NCBI GenBank assembly: GCA_946533525.1
Contig: CAMNBW010000010.1
Location: 1-15,855 of the forward strand
Length of the DNA: 15,855 nucleotides
Direction: 5' to 3'
DNA from: an uncultured Lachnospiraceae bacterium
GTDB taxonomy: Bacteria > Bacillota > Clostridia > Lachnospirales > Lachnospiraceae
A model generated the notes under the pieces. That model saw nothing but the letters and a program-made list of their open reading frames with translations, did no database searches and was not told where the DNA came from. Of this stretch, positions 5,611 to 14,309 are shown piece by piece (within the stretch, counting starts at the first letter, position 1; each line of letters opens with the position of its first letter). Made by a program: the position numbers and the translations under genes.

Positions 5611-8075
5611 ATCTGCGCACACGTATCATAGCCTGCTTATGTATCATCAGTATATTGGTTTCGCTAATTATCTTTTCGGGAAGTCTGACTGATCTTACCC
5701 ATGAACCCGAATATACAGCTTTCAGCAGCGGGGTGGCTACAAACAAGGGAATTTATTTTACAGAGAACTGGAACGGAAACGGCTATGTCTACCTTCTGGA
5801 CCATGAGGGAAAGGTGCTTAAGGTCTTTACTTCCGCTTCAGTTGATGAGAAGAAGGTTCTTGATATATATGTCTACAACGGAGCGCTGTATGTGCTTCTG
5901 GCAACAGATTATACTGACGACGACGAGACCTTCACCCTTCATAAGATCGTAAGACTTAACGACAAGATGAAGGCGGAAGCTATGGTGGAAAATATCATCA
6001 TAGAGCTCGACGAGACCGTTACGGGGTTCTCCTGCGATCAGTCCGGTTTTTACCTGACCGCTGTTGAGCGGTACGGAAATGAGCTCAATGTCTACGACAT
6101 TTCCGCCGAAGAGATGATAAACCTCGACTCCGATGCAGCCGAGAAGGATAGTCAGGCTAAGGATGCACCGAAGAGGATCCAGGATTACAGGATACCGACC
6201 AGCATACTTTACAGAGCGGCCAATGCCGGGAAATTCTTCGTTCAGGCGGAATATGCGGATTCCGTACTCAATGTAAGGACGGATTCAGATGTTCCGAGCG
6301 GAGCCTTCAGACCCGACAGCAGGGTAAAGAGTGCGGTGGATAATATCCATTTCAGTCTGGCAGACAACCTTGTGATCTACAGCGAATATGTATTTTACTG
6401 GCTTGCCGGCATCGCTATATGGTTCATCCTCATGTTCCTCTTTATAAGGGCCATAAGCAACAGGAACAGGGTGGTCTATGTGTCGATCTTAGGGGAGCTT
6501 ATCCTCCTTATAGCTTTAGCTGCGAGCTTCATCTTTGTGCGTTTCCAGTACAACTTTGCCGGAACAAGAGAGTATTCCAGGTTTGCGGTGCTGGCTTTGA
6601 ACGGGGAGATGGATATGCTCGGAGACCTAGATAAGGTGGACTTTGACGCCCCCGAATATTTTACCAGCGAGAAATACAGACAGCTTCAGAACTCCCTTTC
6701 CAGATTTGTACAGAGAAGCGGCAACAGCACGGTATTCAGCGACGTCTTCATAATGAGGCTCAAGGACAAGGCCATACTGACCGGAGTCAGCGGCAGGAAC
6801 AGGGAGGAGGCCTCCTGGGAGTACGGAGGCGCCATCACGGAGCTTACGGAGGAGCTTAATAACCATCAGCCCTATTCCTATGTGGATGTGACCGTAGACG
6901 GCCATAAATATATGGCGGTAGGAATCACTGATGACGATAAGGCGGTTCACAATTACGCGCTGGTGGGAATAATCTCCAGAACAGATCCCAACCTTGGCTT
7001 CTGGGGAGATGCCAGGTCGGTGCTCATACTCTTCGCGGTAGTATTCGTACTCGGAAGCGTGCTTATGTTCATCGCCATGTACCTGCAGGCGGCGGATCTT
7101 AAGAGGCTGGAGGATGAGATGAGGGATGTGGCTTTAGGCAACACCTCCATAGATATACCCTCCACTCCCGCAAAGGACATGCAGTCCATGTGGTCGTCGT
7201 TATCGGAGATCGTCAAGCGGATAACGGAGAGCAACTACGAAAGATACAGGATATTTGAGGCATATTTCCGTTTCGCTCCGAAGAATATAGAGACCATAAT
7301 GGAAAAGGAATCCATCTTCGATGTGAATAACGGAGACATCGTCCATACCAGCGGAACGCTTATGCTTGTCTCCACCGACAGCAAGGGCTTCGGTACCAAG
7401 CGCATCAAGAGCCTTAACAACATCATAGATTATATGGACAGGTATGCGGACAACAAGGACGGTATACTGGTTTCCCAGGACAGCTCGCTTTCGATGATGC
7501 AGTTCCTGTTCCTAGAAAACAGCAAGAATACAGCCGAGATCGCTACACAGTTTTTGCAGAAGAATTTCGGAGACAACGGCGCGGATTTCGTTTCGGTATT
7601 TATTTACAAGACCTCCTTCCTGTACGGCATAGTCGGGATAAAGGAGCAGAGCCTTACCTTCCTGACCTCGAAGGATTCGCATGTAGTAGAGGAATATTCC
7701 AGGTGGTTCGAGTCCATGCGGGTACCGCTGGTTGTTATGGAGGAAGTAAAGGACAGGGAGAAGATCGCTTCCACAAGGTTTATCGGATATGTCATACCCG
7801 ATCCCGAGACCGGGGAGAAGATCAACCTCTACGAGGTCCTCGATGCCTGCCCGGCAAGAGAGAGGCAGTTAAAGCTCGTTAATAAGGAGAAATTCGAAGG
7901 AACGCTGGAGCTGTTCTATTCCAGGGATTTCTATATCGCAAGAAACAGATTCTCCGAGATATTAAAGGATTGTCCGGAGGATGAGATCACGAGATGGTAC
8001 CTCTTCGAGTGCGAGAGATATTTAAACGAAGCCGTAGACGAGAAGCATTTCGGCGAATTAAGAAAGAGAGATTAA
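5607..8075 (+). CDS. Polytopic Cache/HAMP-like receptor with degenerate class III cyclase domain and TPR-like tail
   Basis: This 822-aa protein has helices at about 6-24, 262-281, 290-312 and 471-492. Residues 25-261 form an outer beta-rich domain, possibly propeller-like (repeated Tyr-Val-Leu strands). Residues 313-470 form a second outer domain resembling a Cache sensor. A HAMP-like linker (493-540) leads to a cytosolic domain starting FRFAPKNIETIM, the usual lead-in to class III adenylate/guanylate cyclases (RFVPKEFLELL-like). The first metal-site aspartate is retained (STDSKGF, Asp591). The usual GD of the second site reads SS (626-627 in QDSSLSM), and the NxxxR nucleotide/transition-state motif is not conserved (SHVVEEYSR). 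The end (758-808) has the TPR-like FEGTLELFYSRDFYIA pattern that follows many bacterial cyclases. It is probably a non-catalytic signalling or scaffold relative. Overlap with the preceding gene is 4 nt. Confidence 0.82.
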   Translation: MNLRTRIIACLCIISILVSLIIFSGSLTDLTHEPEYTAFSSGVATNKGIYFTENWNGNGYVYLLDHEGKVLKVFTSASVDEKKVLDIYVYNGALYVLLATDYTDDDETFTLHKIVRLNDKMKAEAMVENIIIELDETVTGFSCDQSGFYLTAVERYGNELNVYDISAEEMINLDSDAAEKDSQAKDAPKRIQDYRIPTSILYRAANAGKFFVQAEYADSVLNVRTDSDVPSGAFRPDSRVKSAVDNIHFSLADNLVIYSEYVFYWLAGIAIWFILMFLFIRAISNRNRVVYVSILGELILLIALAASFIFVRFQYNFAGTREYSRFAVLALNGEMDMLGDLDKVDFDAPEYFTSEKYRQLQNSLSRFVQRSGNSTVFSDVFIMRLKDKAILTGVSGRNREEASWEYGGAITELTEELNNHQPYSYVDVTVDGHKYMAVGITDDDKAVHNYALVGIISRTDPNLGFWGDARSVLILFAVVFVLGSVLMFIAMYLQAADLKRLEDEMRDVALGNTSIDIPSTPAKDMQSMWSSLSEIVKRITESNYERYRIFEAYFRFAPKNIETIMEKESIFDVNNGDIVHTSGTLMLVSTDSKGFGTKRIKSLNNIIDYMDRYADNKDGILVSQDSSLSMMQFLFLENSKNTAEIATQFLQKNFGDNGADFVSVFIYKTSFLYGIVGIKEQSLTFLTSKDSHVVEEYSRWFESMRVPLVVMEEVKDREKIASTRFIGYVIPDPETGEKINLYEVLDACPARERQLKLVNKEKFEGTLELFYSRDFYIARNRFSEILKDCPEDEITRWYLFECERYLNEAVDEKHFGELRKRD

Positions 8076-8080
8076 GCTAG

Positions 8081-9328
8081 ATGGGCGGCGGTAATCTTTT
8101 TCAGGTCCTGTTTGGGACGATAAAGTCCAAATTTGCGTCCTTAGTTTCAAAGATAAAGCTGTGGACAAGCTGGAGCTATCTAAGAACACGCATCACCAAC
8201 CTTATCAAGGACTTCTTCTATAAGCTCCTTGATGTAAGGCCGAAGAATAAGAACGATTATTATACGATGTTCGGCTGGATGGTGAGCAAAAGGCTCGCCT
8301 ATTTCATAATCGTGATGATCGGAGTTCTGAGCTTATGGTACATTACGGCTACGACCAACATCTTTTCTTCCATAGGAACTACCGGGGGCTTGCGGACCTA
8401 TAAGTATAATTCGGTACTTTTAAGGCTGGCCAACAACAAGGTCAGGATAAAGGGCAGGTCGGACTATATCGCCTATGTCGGAGATGTGTCGAAGGGGTAT
8501 GTCACCGGCCAGGGAGAGCTCTATTCCCCGAATAACGTCCTGCTTTATTCGGGAGCCTTCCTTAAGAATAAGTACGAGGGAATGGGGAGCCAGTATTATG
8601 ACAGCGGTTCGATACACTATATAGGAAATTTCCATGACAATCTTTACGAAGGAACGGGAACTCTCTACAGAGAAGACGGTTCGGTGGAATACGTCGGAAA
8701 CTTTTTCCAGGGAATGAAAGAGGGTCAGGGAAAGCTCCAGGACGGCGGAAACAATGCCATTTACGAGGGCAACTTCTCCTCGGACGAGATAGTTTACAGC
8801 GAGCTCTTAGGCAAGGATGCCTCTGAGATCAGGCAGATGTACTTTGGCGGACAGGTGCTTTACGAGGCGGTCGACGACCTCGGCGGAGGCGACGCGGTGT
8901 ACTTAAAGGACATTAACGCCATATGCTATGAGGTGAGCGACGGAAGCGCGGCGGACGATGCGCCCAAGACCCAGGCTGTATACGTGCTTTCCGACAAGTT
9001 TAAGATCGGAAGCCTGGCGGCGGACAGTGTTCAGGAGCTGAACGCGATTTTCGGAGCACCGACCTACGAGGGCAATTCCGCGGCGATCTTCCCGGAGGCA
9101 GTGGCGATAAACGCCGTAAACGTCGGTGAATACGCCATGAACGGCAAGATCAGCATGGATACCACCGAAAATTTCAGTGACGATATTGTAGTAAATAATT
9201 TTGACAGAGACTATACAGTTTACGTATATACATATGAGAGGGGAGATCTGATCTACTCCTTTGTAAGCAATCAGGCAGGATCAGGATTTTATTTCTATTC
9301 GATAATGAAGGCGAGCGGAGAAGCATAA
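8081..9328 (+). CDS. Membrane-anchored MORN-repeat protein
   Basis: This 415-aa protein has about 71 basic, amphipathic N-terminal residues, one membrane helix (about 72-92), and an outer part. Basic residues before the helix (SKR) put the N-terminus in the cytosol. Residues 128-232 contain four to five MORN-type repeats, each a tyrosine plus glycine hairpin: YSGAFLKNKYEGMGSQYY (156-173), YIGNFHDNLYEGTGTLY (180-196), YVGNFFQGMKEGQGKL (204-219), with weaker copies at either end. Residues 250-415 are an unrecognised alpha/beta region that ends in strands (DYTVYVYTYERGDLIYSFV). MORN repeats usually mediate protein or lipid contacts, so an assembly role is likely; the exact partner is unknown. 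The gap to the preceding gene is 5 nt and to the next 6 nt, firmly within the operon. Confidence 0.83.
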   Translation: MGGGNLFQVLFGTIKSKFASLVSKIKLWTSWSYLRTRITNLIKDFFYKLLDVRPKNKNDYYTMFGWMVSKRLAYFIIVMIGVLSLWYITATTNIFSSIGTTGGLRTYKYNSVLLRLANNKVRIKGRSDYIAYVGDVSKGYVTGQGELYSPNNVLLYSGAFLKNKYEGMGSQYYDSGSIHYIGNFHDNLYEGTGTLYREDGSVEYVGNFFQGMKEGQGKLQDGGNNAIYEGNFSSDEIVYSELLGKDASEIRQMYFGGQVLYEAVDDLGGGDAVYLKDINAICYEVSDGSAADDAPKTQAVYVLSDKFKIGSLAADSVQELNAIFGAPTYEGNSAAIFPEAVAINAVNVGEYAMNGKISMDTTENFSDDIVVNNFDRDYTVYVYTYERGDLIYSFVSNQAGSGFYFYSIMKASGEA

Positions 9329-9334
9329 GGAAGG

Positions 9335-11401
9335 ATGAAAAGAAACAGTCTCGTTTACAAGTGCATAGCGTTAGTGACGAGCGTGACACTTTTCACAGGC
9401 CTCCTCGGAGCCTACAGGCCCGTAGTGGTACGTGCGGACCAGACGATGACCCTCCAGACGGCAAGGGCTCTGGCGCTGCAGAACAGCTCAAAGTACGAGT
9501 CTGCCGAGGACGCGGTAAATTCCAAGGAAGCGGCCAGGGAGAGCGCGATAAAGTCCTTAAAGGCCAAGAAGAAGAATATGTCCACCTTCCGCTGGACGCC
9601 GCTCCTTAACTTCAAATTTCCGCAGAAGGCCAATTTCGCGCAGGAATCGGAATTCCAGTTCAAGCCGATTGCCCTGCAGTCCGAGGTATGGAAGGCTGAG
9701 CACAAGAAGCAGGACGTGGTCTTTGACGTAAACAACTCCGTAAACCAGCTTTTTACCAGTATAGTTACCCTGCAGGAGAACATAAGCTTCAATGAGAAGA
9801 GGGTCGCGGCGCTTGAGGAGGGGCTTAACAGGAACAAGGCCAAGCTCAAGCTCGGAGAGGCGAACCAGTCGGATATAGACAGGATGCAGAAGAAGCTCGA
9901 TACCACCAATGACGCGATCGCCAGCGACAGGCGTTCCCTGGAGGCGGATCTTAAGAAGCTTTCCAAGCAGATAAACCTCGATGTTTCCACAGGCTATACA
10001 TTTGAAAAGCCCTACGTAGAGGCGAAGATAGACCGTTCCTCCCTGCAGTCCCTCATTCAGTACACCGAGGACAGGGACGAGGCCTACTATGAGGCCTGCA
10101 TAGCGACTACGACGGCGAGGACGCAGCTTGCTACGAATTACGACATCTTAAAGAACAAGTACGGCGGAGATATGAACATTATCTCGAGCTACGTCAATCA
10201 GGCCTTAAACGGGCAGGCGGTGAGCTCCAGGGCTTTCAAAGCCGATTACAAGAGGTTTCTTGAGCAGATAGACAGCTATTGGGACGACACCTTATTTTTA
10301 TGGATACCGCTGTTTCTGGTTATTATCATACCCTTTGAGTGGCTTAAAGGGGATCTCGACGGTATCAGATATATAGAGGACGATCCCTATACGCTCTACC
10401 AGAACGTTCTGGACTATGTATCGGCCGCGAAGGATGAGGAGAGCGCCAGGGAAGAGCTGGACCAGCAGGTCGAGGATCAGTTCAATAACTATATTTCGGT
10501 CCGCAATTCATACGAGAGCTTCCTTAAGCAGGTGGCTGCCAAGGAAGAGGATATGAAGGTCTTTGCAACCAAGAACAAGATGGGGCTTATGACCTTCGAG
10601 GAATATCAGGACGAGGAAGACGACTACGAAGAGCTGCAAAACAGCATGCTCGACTCGATGAAGATATATACGGAGACTCTCTATTCCCTGGACAGGCTTA
10701 CCTGCGGAGGAGTCAGCGCCCTGCTTTCGGGAACCGATATGGACATGCAGACCGCGGTAGTGGGAGAGAGTTACGTTACGGAAGATACCAAGGATGCGGT
10801 ATATTACCTTAAATCCATCGTTCACAGGGAGCTCTTCGAATTAAGCGTACATATCCCGGACGATTTCGAGGTCAGCATCACGGACTTTGAGTTATGGTGC
10901 GACGACGAGCAGATAGGGGAAAGAACCCCCGTAGACAAGACCATAAGGCACCTGAAGCTCTCCAAGGACAGGGTAGACAAGGTGATGATAAGGCTATATG
11001 ACGGCGATAAATTTGTGGACGACTGCGTTATCAACCCGGACGACGAGAGCGGTATCTTAAACATCACGACGAAGCTTGAAATCAACAAGGAAGAGACCGG
11101 AGACCTCGGAACCTATAACGTAACCACCAGCAATGTGACGGGCTTTATGACACTCGAGCTCAAGCCTCTTGAATCTGAGGGAATAGAGTACTTCAAGGTA
11201 TTTGACCAGGAGGGCAAGGCTTTGGGCGACGGAAATCCGGTAAGCGTCAAGAAGGGCTTTACGCACTTAGGGCTGGTATCCTCGGATCTCGACAAGATAA
11301 CGCTGGAGCTGTATGACGCAAATCAGAGCCTTAAGTATAAGGCATATCTGGATACGCAAAACAATAAGATAAAGAAGGACACGGGCGGTCAGGCTCAGTG
11401 A
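9335..11401 (+). CDS. Secreted TolC-like coiled-coil protein with two C-terminal beta repeats
   Basis: This 688-aa protein starts with a Sec signal peptide (about 1-34, cleavage near VRA-DQ). Residues 36-275 match the first outer-membrane-efflux (TolC-type) repeat: MTLQTARALALQNS, then a long coiled coil with KLGEANQSDIDRMQKKL (172-188), the usual G-x-x-[ST]-x-[DE] turn. A second copy spans about 355-465, with its turn at KMGLMTFEEYQDEEDDY (415-431). A hydrophobic segment FLWIPLFLVIIIPF (321-334) lies between the two, where normal TolC has none, so the protein may be membrane-attached. The C-terminus has two related beta domains (505-575 and 605-680) sharing PV...HL.L...[VL]DK[VI]...LYD. In a monoderm this cannot be an ordinary outer-membrane channel; a rod or tunnel in the cell envelope is inferred. 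GGAAGG directly precedes the ATG, unusually close. Confidence 0.8.
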   Translation: MKRNSLVYKCIALVTSVTLFTGLLGAYRPVVVRADQTMTLQTARALALQNSSKYESAEDAVNSKEAARESAIKSLKAKKKNMSTFRWTPLLNFKFPQKANFAQESEFQFKPIALQSEVWKAEHKKQDVVFDVNNSVNQLFTSIVTLQENISFNEKRVAALEEGLNRNKAKLKLGEANQSDIDRMQKKLDTTNDAIASDRRSLEADLKKLSKQINLDVSTGYTFEKPYVEAKIDRSSLQSLIQYTEDRDEAYYEACIATTTARTQLATNYDILKNKYGGDMNIISSYVNQALNGQAVSSRAFKADYKRFLEQIDSYWDDTLFLWIPLFLVIIIPFEWLKGDLDGIRYIEDDPYTLYQNVLDYVSAAKDEESAREELDQQVEDQFNNYISVRNSYESFLKQVAAKEEDMKVFATKNKMGLMTFEEYQDEEDDYEELQNSMLDSMKIYTETLYSLDRLTCGGVSALLSGTDMDMQTAVVGESYVTEDTKDAVYYLKSIVHRELFELSVHIPDDFEVSITDFELWCDDEQIGERTPVDKTIRHLKLSKDRVDKVMIRLYDGDKFVDDCVINPDDESGILNITTKLEINKEETGDLGTYNVTTSNVTGFMTLELKPLESEGIEYFKVFDQEGKALGDGNPVSVKKGFTHLGLVSSDLDKITLELYDANQSLKYKAYLDTQNNKIKKDTGGQAQ

Positions 11402-11414
11402 GATAAGTGGGCTT

Positions 11415-14273
11415 ATGAAGAAGAATAATAAGGGATCAAAATTAATAATAAGAATAATTTCAATCTGTCTTGTATTCATCGTGGTGTCTACGGCGGTGAT
11501 CTCCTTAAAGAGGGATCAGGTACTGGCGCTCTTTAATAAGGATGAGGCCATGAAGTATTCGGAGTATGCCGCTTCGCACACGATTGAGAATTCCACGATC
11601 TTTTACGGCACTTGGCTTGTAAGCATGGTGGCCATGACGGATGAGATCTACGAGAAGGCCGAGGCAAGCGCGTCGGATTCGAACCAGACCAATATGTACT
11701 ATAAGTCGGAGCTCGCGGACGGCCAGTGGTTCGACGTAACGGACGGGGAAGGACTTTCGGACATCATGAATACCGGAACCCCTGTACCGGAAAAGGAGCT
11801 CGCGGACCTCTATGTGCAGTATTATGTAGGTGCAGACGGTTCGGTGACGGATGTGGTAAACGGGAACGATGTAAATCCCTTTAACCTGCCCGACCCCTAC
11901 GATCTTTCGAAGCTCCCGGAGCTGCAGACCTTATGGATACAGTATGCTTCCTCGACCAAGACGGATGCAATAAGCCAGGAGGATTACCTTAAGAACAAGA
12001 ATTCCGAGAATTCCGGAAACTTAAGAACGGATGTATATAACTATCAGCTCCTGTCCACCTTCTTCGGCCTCAATTTAAGAGACAGCGAAACGGACGAGTG
12101 CGATGCCCAGCTGGCGAGGCTCTGGGCCTGCCACAAGAGCTTAAAGGCCTCCGGCCAGGACGAGGAGGCGGAAATAATCTACGGCCTTATGTCCAAGGTG
12201 GACGCCAAGAGGCGGGCTATAGTAATGGGCAAGCTTGCGTCCAATGAGCACAATGCACTTGGAGTTTTAAACTCCCTGGCGAGCGGAAAATACTATACCG
12301 CATTCGGAAATTTCAAGGATGCGAGCTCAGAGGAAGACGATATTTCCGGGGAACCGGATTATATAGCCGAGCTGCGGGATTCGGTCAGCCATTACTTTGA
12401 ATCGGGCGGAAGCGGCGGCTGGTGGGATCCCCTGCAGCCGGAGTTCGACGAGTTCGGAGAAGAAGAGGAAGAAGAGGACAGCGGTGACGACGAGGATAGC
12501 GACGACGATAAGAAGCAAAAGCCCAATCATCCCTTCAATCGGGACGCCAGCCTTATCGACGCTATCGCCGACGGAATGTCGCAGTGCCAGCAGAGCGCAA
12601 ATACATATAAGTCCAACGCCCTGACCGATCAGGAGAGCGTCTTGGGGCATGCAAACTACGAATATTCGGTACAGGTCATAGACGAGGCTTCGGCGGACGG
12701 GGCTGCGGGACCTATAAACTTCCTGAGGGATGTAATCAATATTCAGGAGAGCCATATAAAGAACAAGGACAGCGAGTTAAACCTTCTCGACAGTTCGCTC
12801 TTAAATCTGGGAGAGGGCAAATACGAGGGCCTGATCACCGCAGGAGCTTCCGAGGAGTATCTGGCGGATCTCGATTCGGGCGATTCGGCAGCCGCAGCGG
12901 AGAATGCCTTAAACGAGCAGTTAAACGATGCGGAGGCCAAACGTACAGAGCTCGAGTTCCTTATAGAGGCCTACAGGCAAAGAGAAAGCGCTGAGAACGC
13001 CTATAACTATACGATGGGCGCGATTGACTGGTCAGAGGGCTTAAAGGGCTCGGTTCCCGGGGATGATTTCGCGGAAAAGGCCACGGGAAGCGTGGATATA
13101 CATATAAAGTGGTTAAAGGATCTGGCGGAGCAGATAAAGAATTCCGACGAGAGCTTAAGGAGCAAGCTGGACGAGCTTAATGCCAAGAAGGAAGAGCTGC
13201 AGAGGAAGAGAGACGAGGCTTTAGACAATAACGATCTGGCAGGCGCGAGGAAGCTCGACGCACAGATAGAAGCAGTGGACAGGGATATAGCGGACGAGGA
13301 GGCCAAGTCCGGCAACAGCGATACCTCCTCCCTGGCTGACAGGATAAAGAGCAATGCCCTGGCCGCTCTGGCAGAGGATCCGGATGCGGATGTTTCCTCC
13401 GCCCTGGATGCGCTTAACGGCCTTGGAGATCCCAATGGAGCCAAGTCGGTTTCCGGAAAGAAGGACGGCAAGGGCAGCGGCTCAGGCAGTGGTTCCGGAA
13501 GCGGTTCGGGCAGCGGCGACGGAAGCGGAGCCGGAGCCGGTGATGGAGCAGGCAGCGGAGACGGCAGCGGCGATGGAAGCGGAGCCGGTGATGGCGCAGG
13601 AGATGAAAACGCCGACGGAAGCGGAGACGGCAGTGGAGATGGCTCCGGCAGCGGAAGCGGCTCGGGCAGCGGCGATGGAAGCGGAAGCGGCAGCGGTTCA
13701 GGCGCAGGTACGGGCATAAATATGTCCGAGGATCAGCTAAACGACCTCATAGCCAGCATTATGGGCAAGTCCATAGAGAATATGAACATGGACGAGCTCG
13801 CCATAACCACGGCGGCATTGCAGAGATTTTCGACCCAGGGCTGCAGGGCTGCGGGAACTCTGGCCCAGAGATGCACAGAGCTCGGCAGACAGAAAAACAA
13901 CAAATATTTCTACGCGAAATATAAGGACAAGACCCCTAAGTTCATAAGCATGAAGACCATAGGTGAGGTCACGGATTTCAGATATTTTTATGATAATTCG
14001 AGAAAAACAGCTACCATGACCAAGGGTTCCAACGTATATATATTTAAGGCGAACGATATTAACCTGGAGAGAGGAAATACAACCAGTAAGCTTAAATACA
14101 GTACCAAATTCTCCAGAGTCCTGTATCTGGACGAGGAGGACTCAAAGGACTTCTTCGGTGTAACCTGCGAATACGTGGACAACACCGCGAGCGGTGTCTG
14201 CCTGACAGGCGCGATGGAGGCAAGGGCAGGGGATCTGTTAAGCGCATTCTCCGGCGACGGCGAAGAGGAATAA
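11415..14273 (+). CDS. Large anchored surface protein with Gly/Ser/Asp linker and copper-amine-oxidase-N-like C-terminal domain
   Basis: This 952-aa protein has an N-terminal membrane helix (about 10-31) after a basic start, with the rest outside. Residues 40-340 are mainly helical and unrecognised. An acidic run (about 346-370) is followed by helical and coiled-coil regions, the clearest at 570-632 (SKLDELNAKKEELQRKRDEA). Residues 687-767 are a low-complexity Gly/Ser/Asp/Ala linker. The last 150 residues (KFISMKTIGEVTDFRYFYD..., then VLYLDEEDSKDFFGVTCEY) resemble copper-amine-oxidase N-terminal-like domains, which are frequent in surface proteins of Clostridia; they are not catalytic. No sortase motif is visible. 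It is separated from the preceding gene by 13 nt and closes the six-gene run. Its length, coiled coils and flexible linker suit a structure reaching across the cell wall, which is inference. Function is unknown. Confidence 0.8.
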   Translation: MKKNNKGSKLIIRIISICLVFIVVSTAVISLKRDQVLALFNKDEAMKYSEYAASHTIENSTIFYGTWLVSMVAMTDEIYEKAEASASDSNQTNMYYKSELADGQWFDVTDGEGLSDIMNTGTPVPEKELADLYVQYYVGADGSVTDVVNGNDVNPFNLPDPYDLSKLPELQTLWIQYASSTKTDAISQEDYLKNKNSENSGNLRTDVYNYQLLSTFFGLNLRDSETDECDAQLARLWACHKSLKASGQDEEAEIIYGLMSKVDAKRRAIVMGKLASNEHNALGVLNSLASGKYYTAFGNFKDASSEEDDISGEPDYIAELRDSVSHYFESGGSGGWWDPLQPEFDEFGEEEEEEDSGDDEDSDDDKKQKPNHPFNRDASLIDAIADGMSQCQQSANTYKSNALTDQESVLGHANYEYSVQVIDEASADGAAGPINFLRDVINIQESHIKNKDSELNLLDSSLLNLGEGKYEGLITAGASEEYLADLDSGDSAAAAENALNEQLNDAEAKRTELEFLIEAYRQRESAENAYNYTMGAIDWSEGLKGSVPGDDFAEKATGSVDIHIKWLKDLAEQIKNSDESLRSKLDELNAKKEELQRKRDEALDNNDLAGARKLDAQIEAVDRDIADEEAKSGNSDTSSLADRIKSNALAALAEDPDADVSSALDALNGLGDPNGAKSVSGKKDGKGSGSGSGSGSGSGSGDGSGAGAGDGAGSGDGSGDGSGAGDGAGDENADGSGDGSGDGSGSGSGSGSGDGSGSGSGSGAGTGINMSEDQLNDLIASIMGKSIENMNMDELAITTAALQRFSTQGCRAAGTLAQRCTELGRQKNNKYFYAKYKDKTPKFISMKTIGEVTDFRYFYDNSRKTATMTKGSNVYIFKANDINLERGNTTSKLKYSTKFSRVLYLDEEDSKDFFGVTCEYVDNTASGVCLTGAMEARAGDLLSAFSGDGEEE
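13473..13715 (+). repeat. Low-complexity Gly-Ser/Gly-Asp/Gly-Ala coding repeat
   Basis: These 81 codons (residues 687-767 of the preceding protein) encode alternating glycine with serine, aspartate or alanine, for example GSGDGSGDGSGAGDGAG. Codons vary (GGC, GGA, GGT; AGC, TCA, TCC, TCG), so this is selection for composition rather than a fresh DNA expansion. It does not match the RTX nonapeptide. A flexible acidic linker is the simplest reading, and loose calcium binding by the GDGSGDG parts is possible. Copy-number change by slippage would be expected between strains. Confidence 0.9.
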
Positions 14274-14309
14274 ATTAAGGTAAATTTTTTAAGACAAGGG
14301 TAAGTGTAA

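Noticed and set aside
5607..8075. Active adenylate or guanylate cyclase
   Set aside because: The second metal-binding aspartate and the NxxxR motif are not conserved, so catalysis is unlikely even though the fold appears related.
13473..13715. Possible CRISPR or satellite array, or RTX calcium-binding repeats
   Set aside because: There are no fixed-length repeats with spacers, codons are varied, and the GGxGxDxUx nonapeptide of RTX proteins is absent.
13007..13717. Long minus-strand open frame rich in proline and leucine
   Set aside because: It is the mirror of the Gly/Ser/Asp-coding repeat and coiled-coil region on the + strand, with no ribosome site or plausible protein character.
14284..14300. 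Weak third copy of the AGAGACTTTCC motif (TTTTTAAGACAAGGG)
   Set aside because: Only the TTTT and AGAC parts match and the second half differs completely, so chance is the better explanation.
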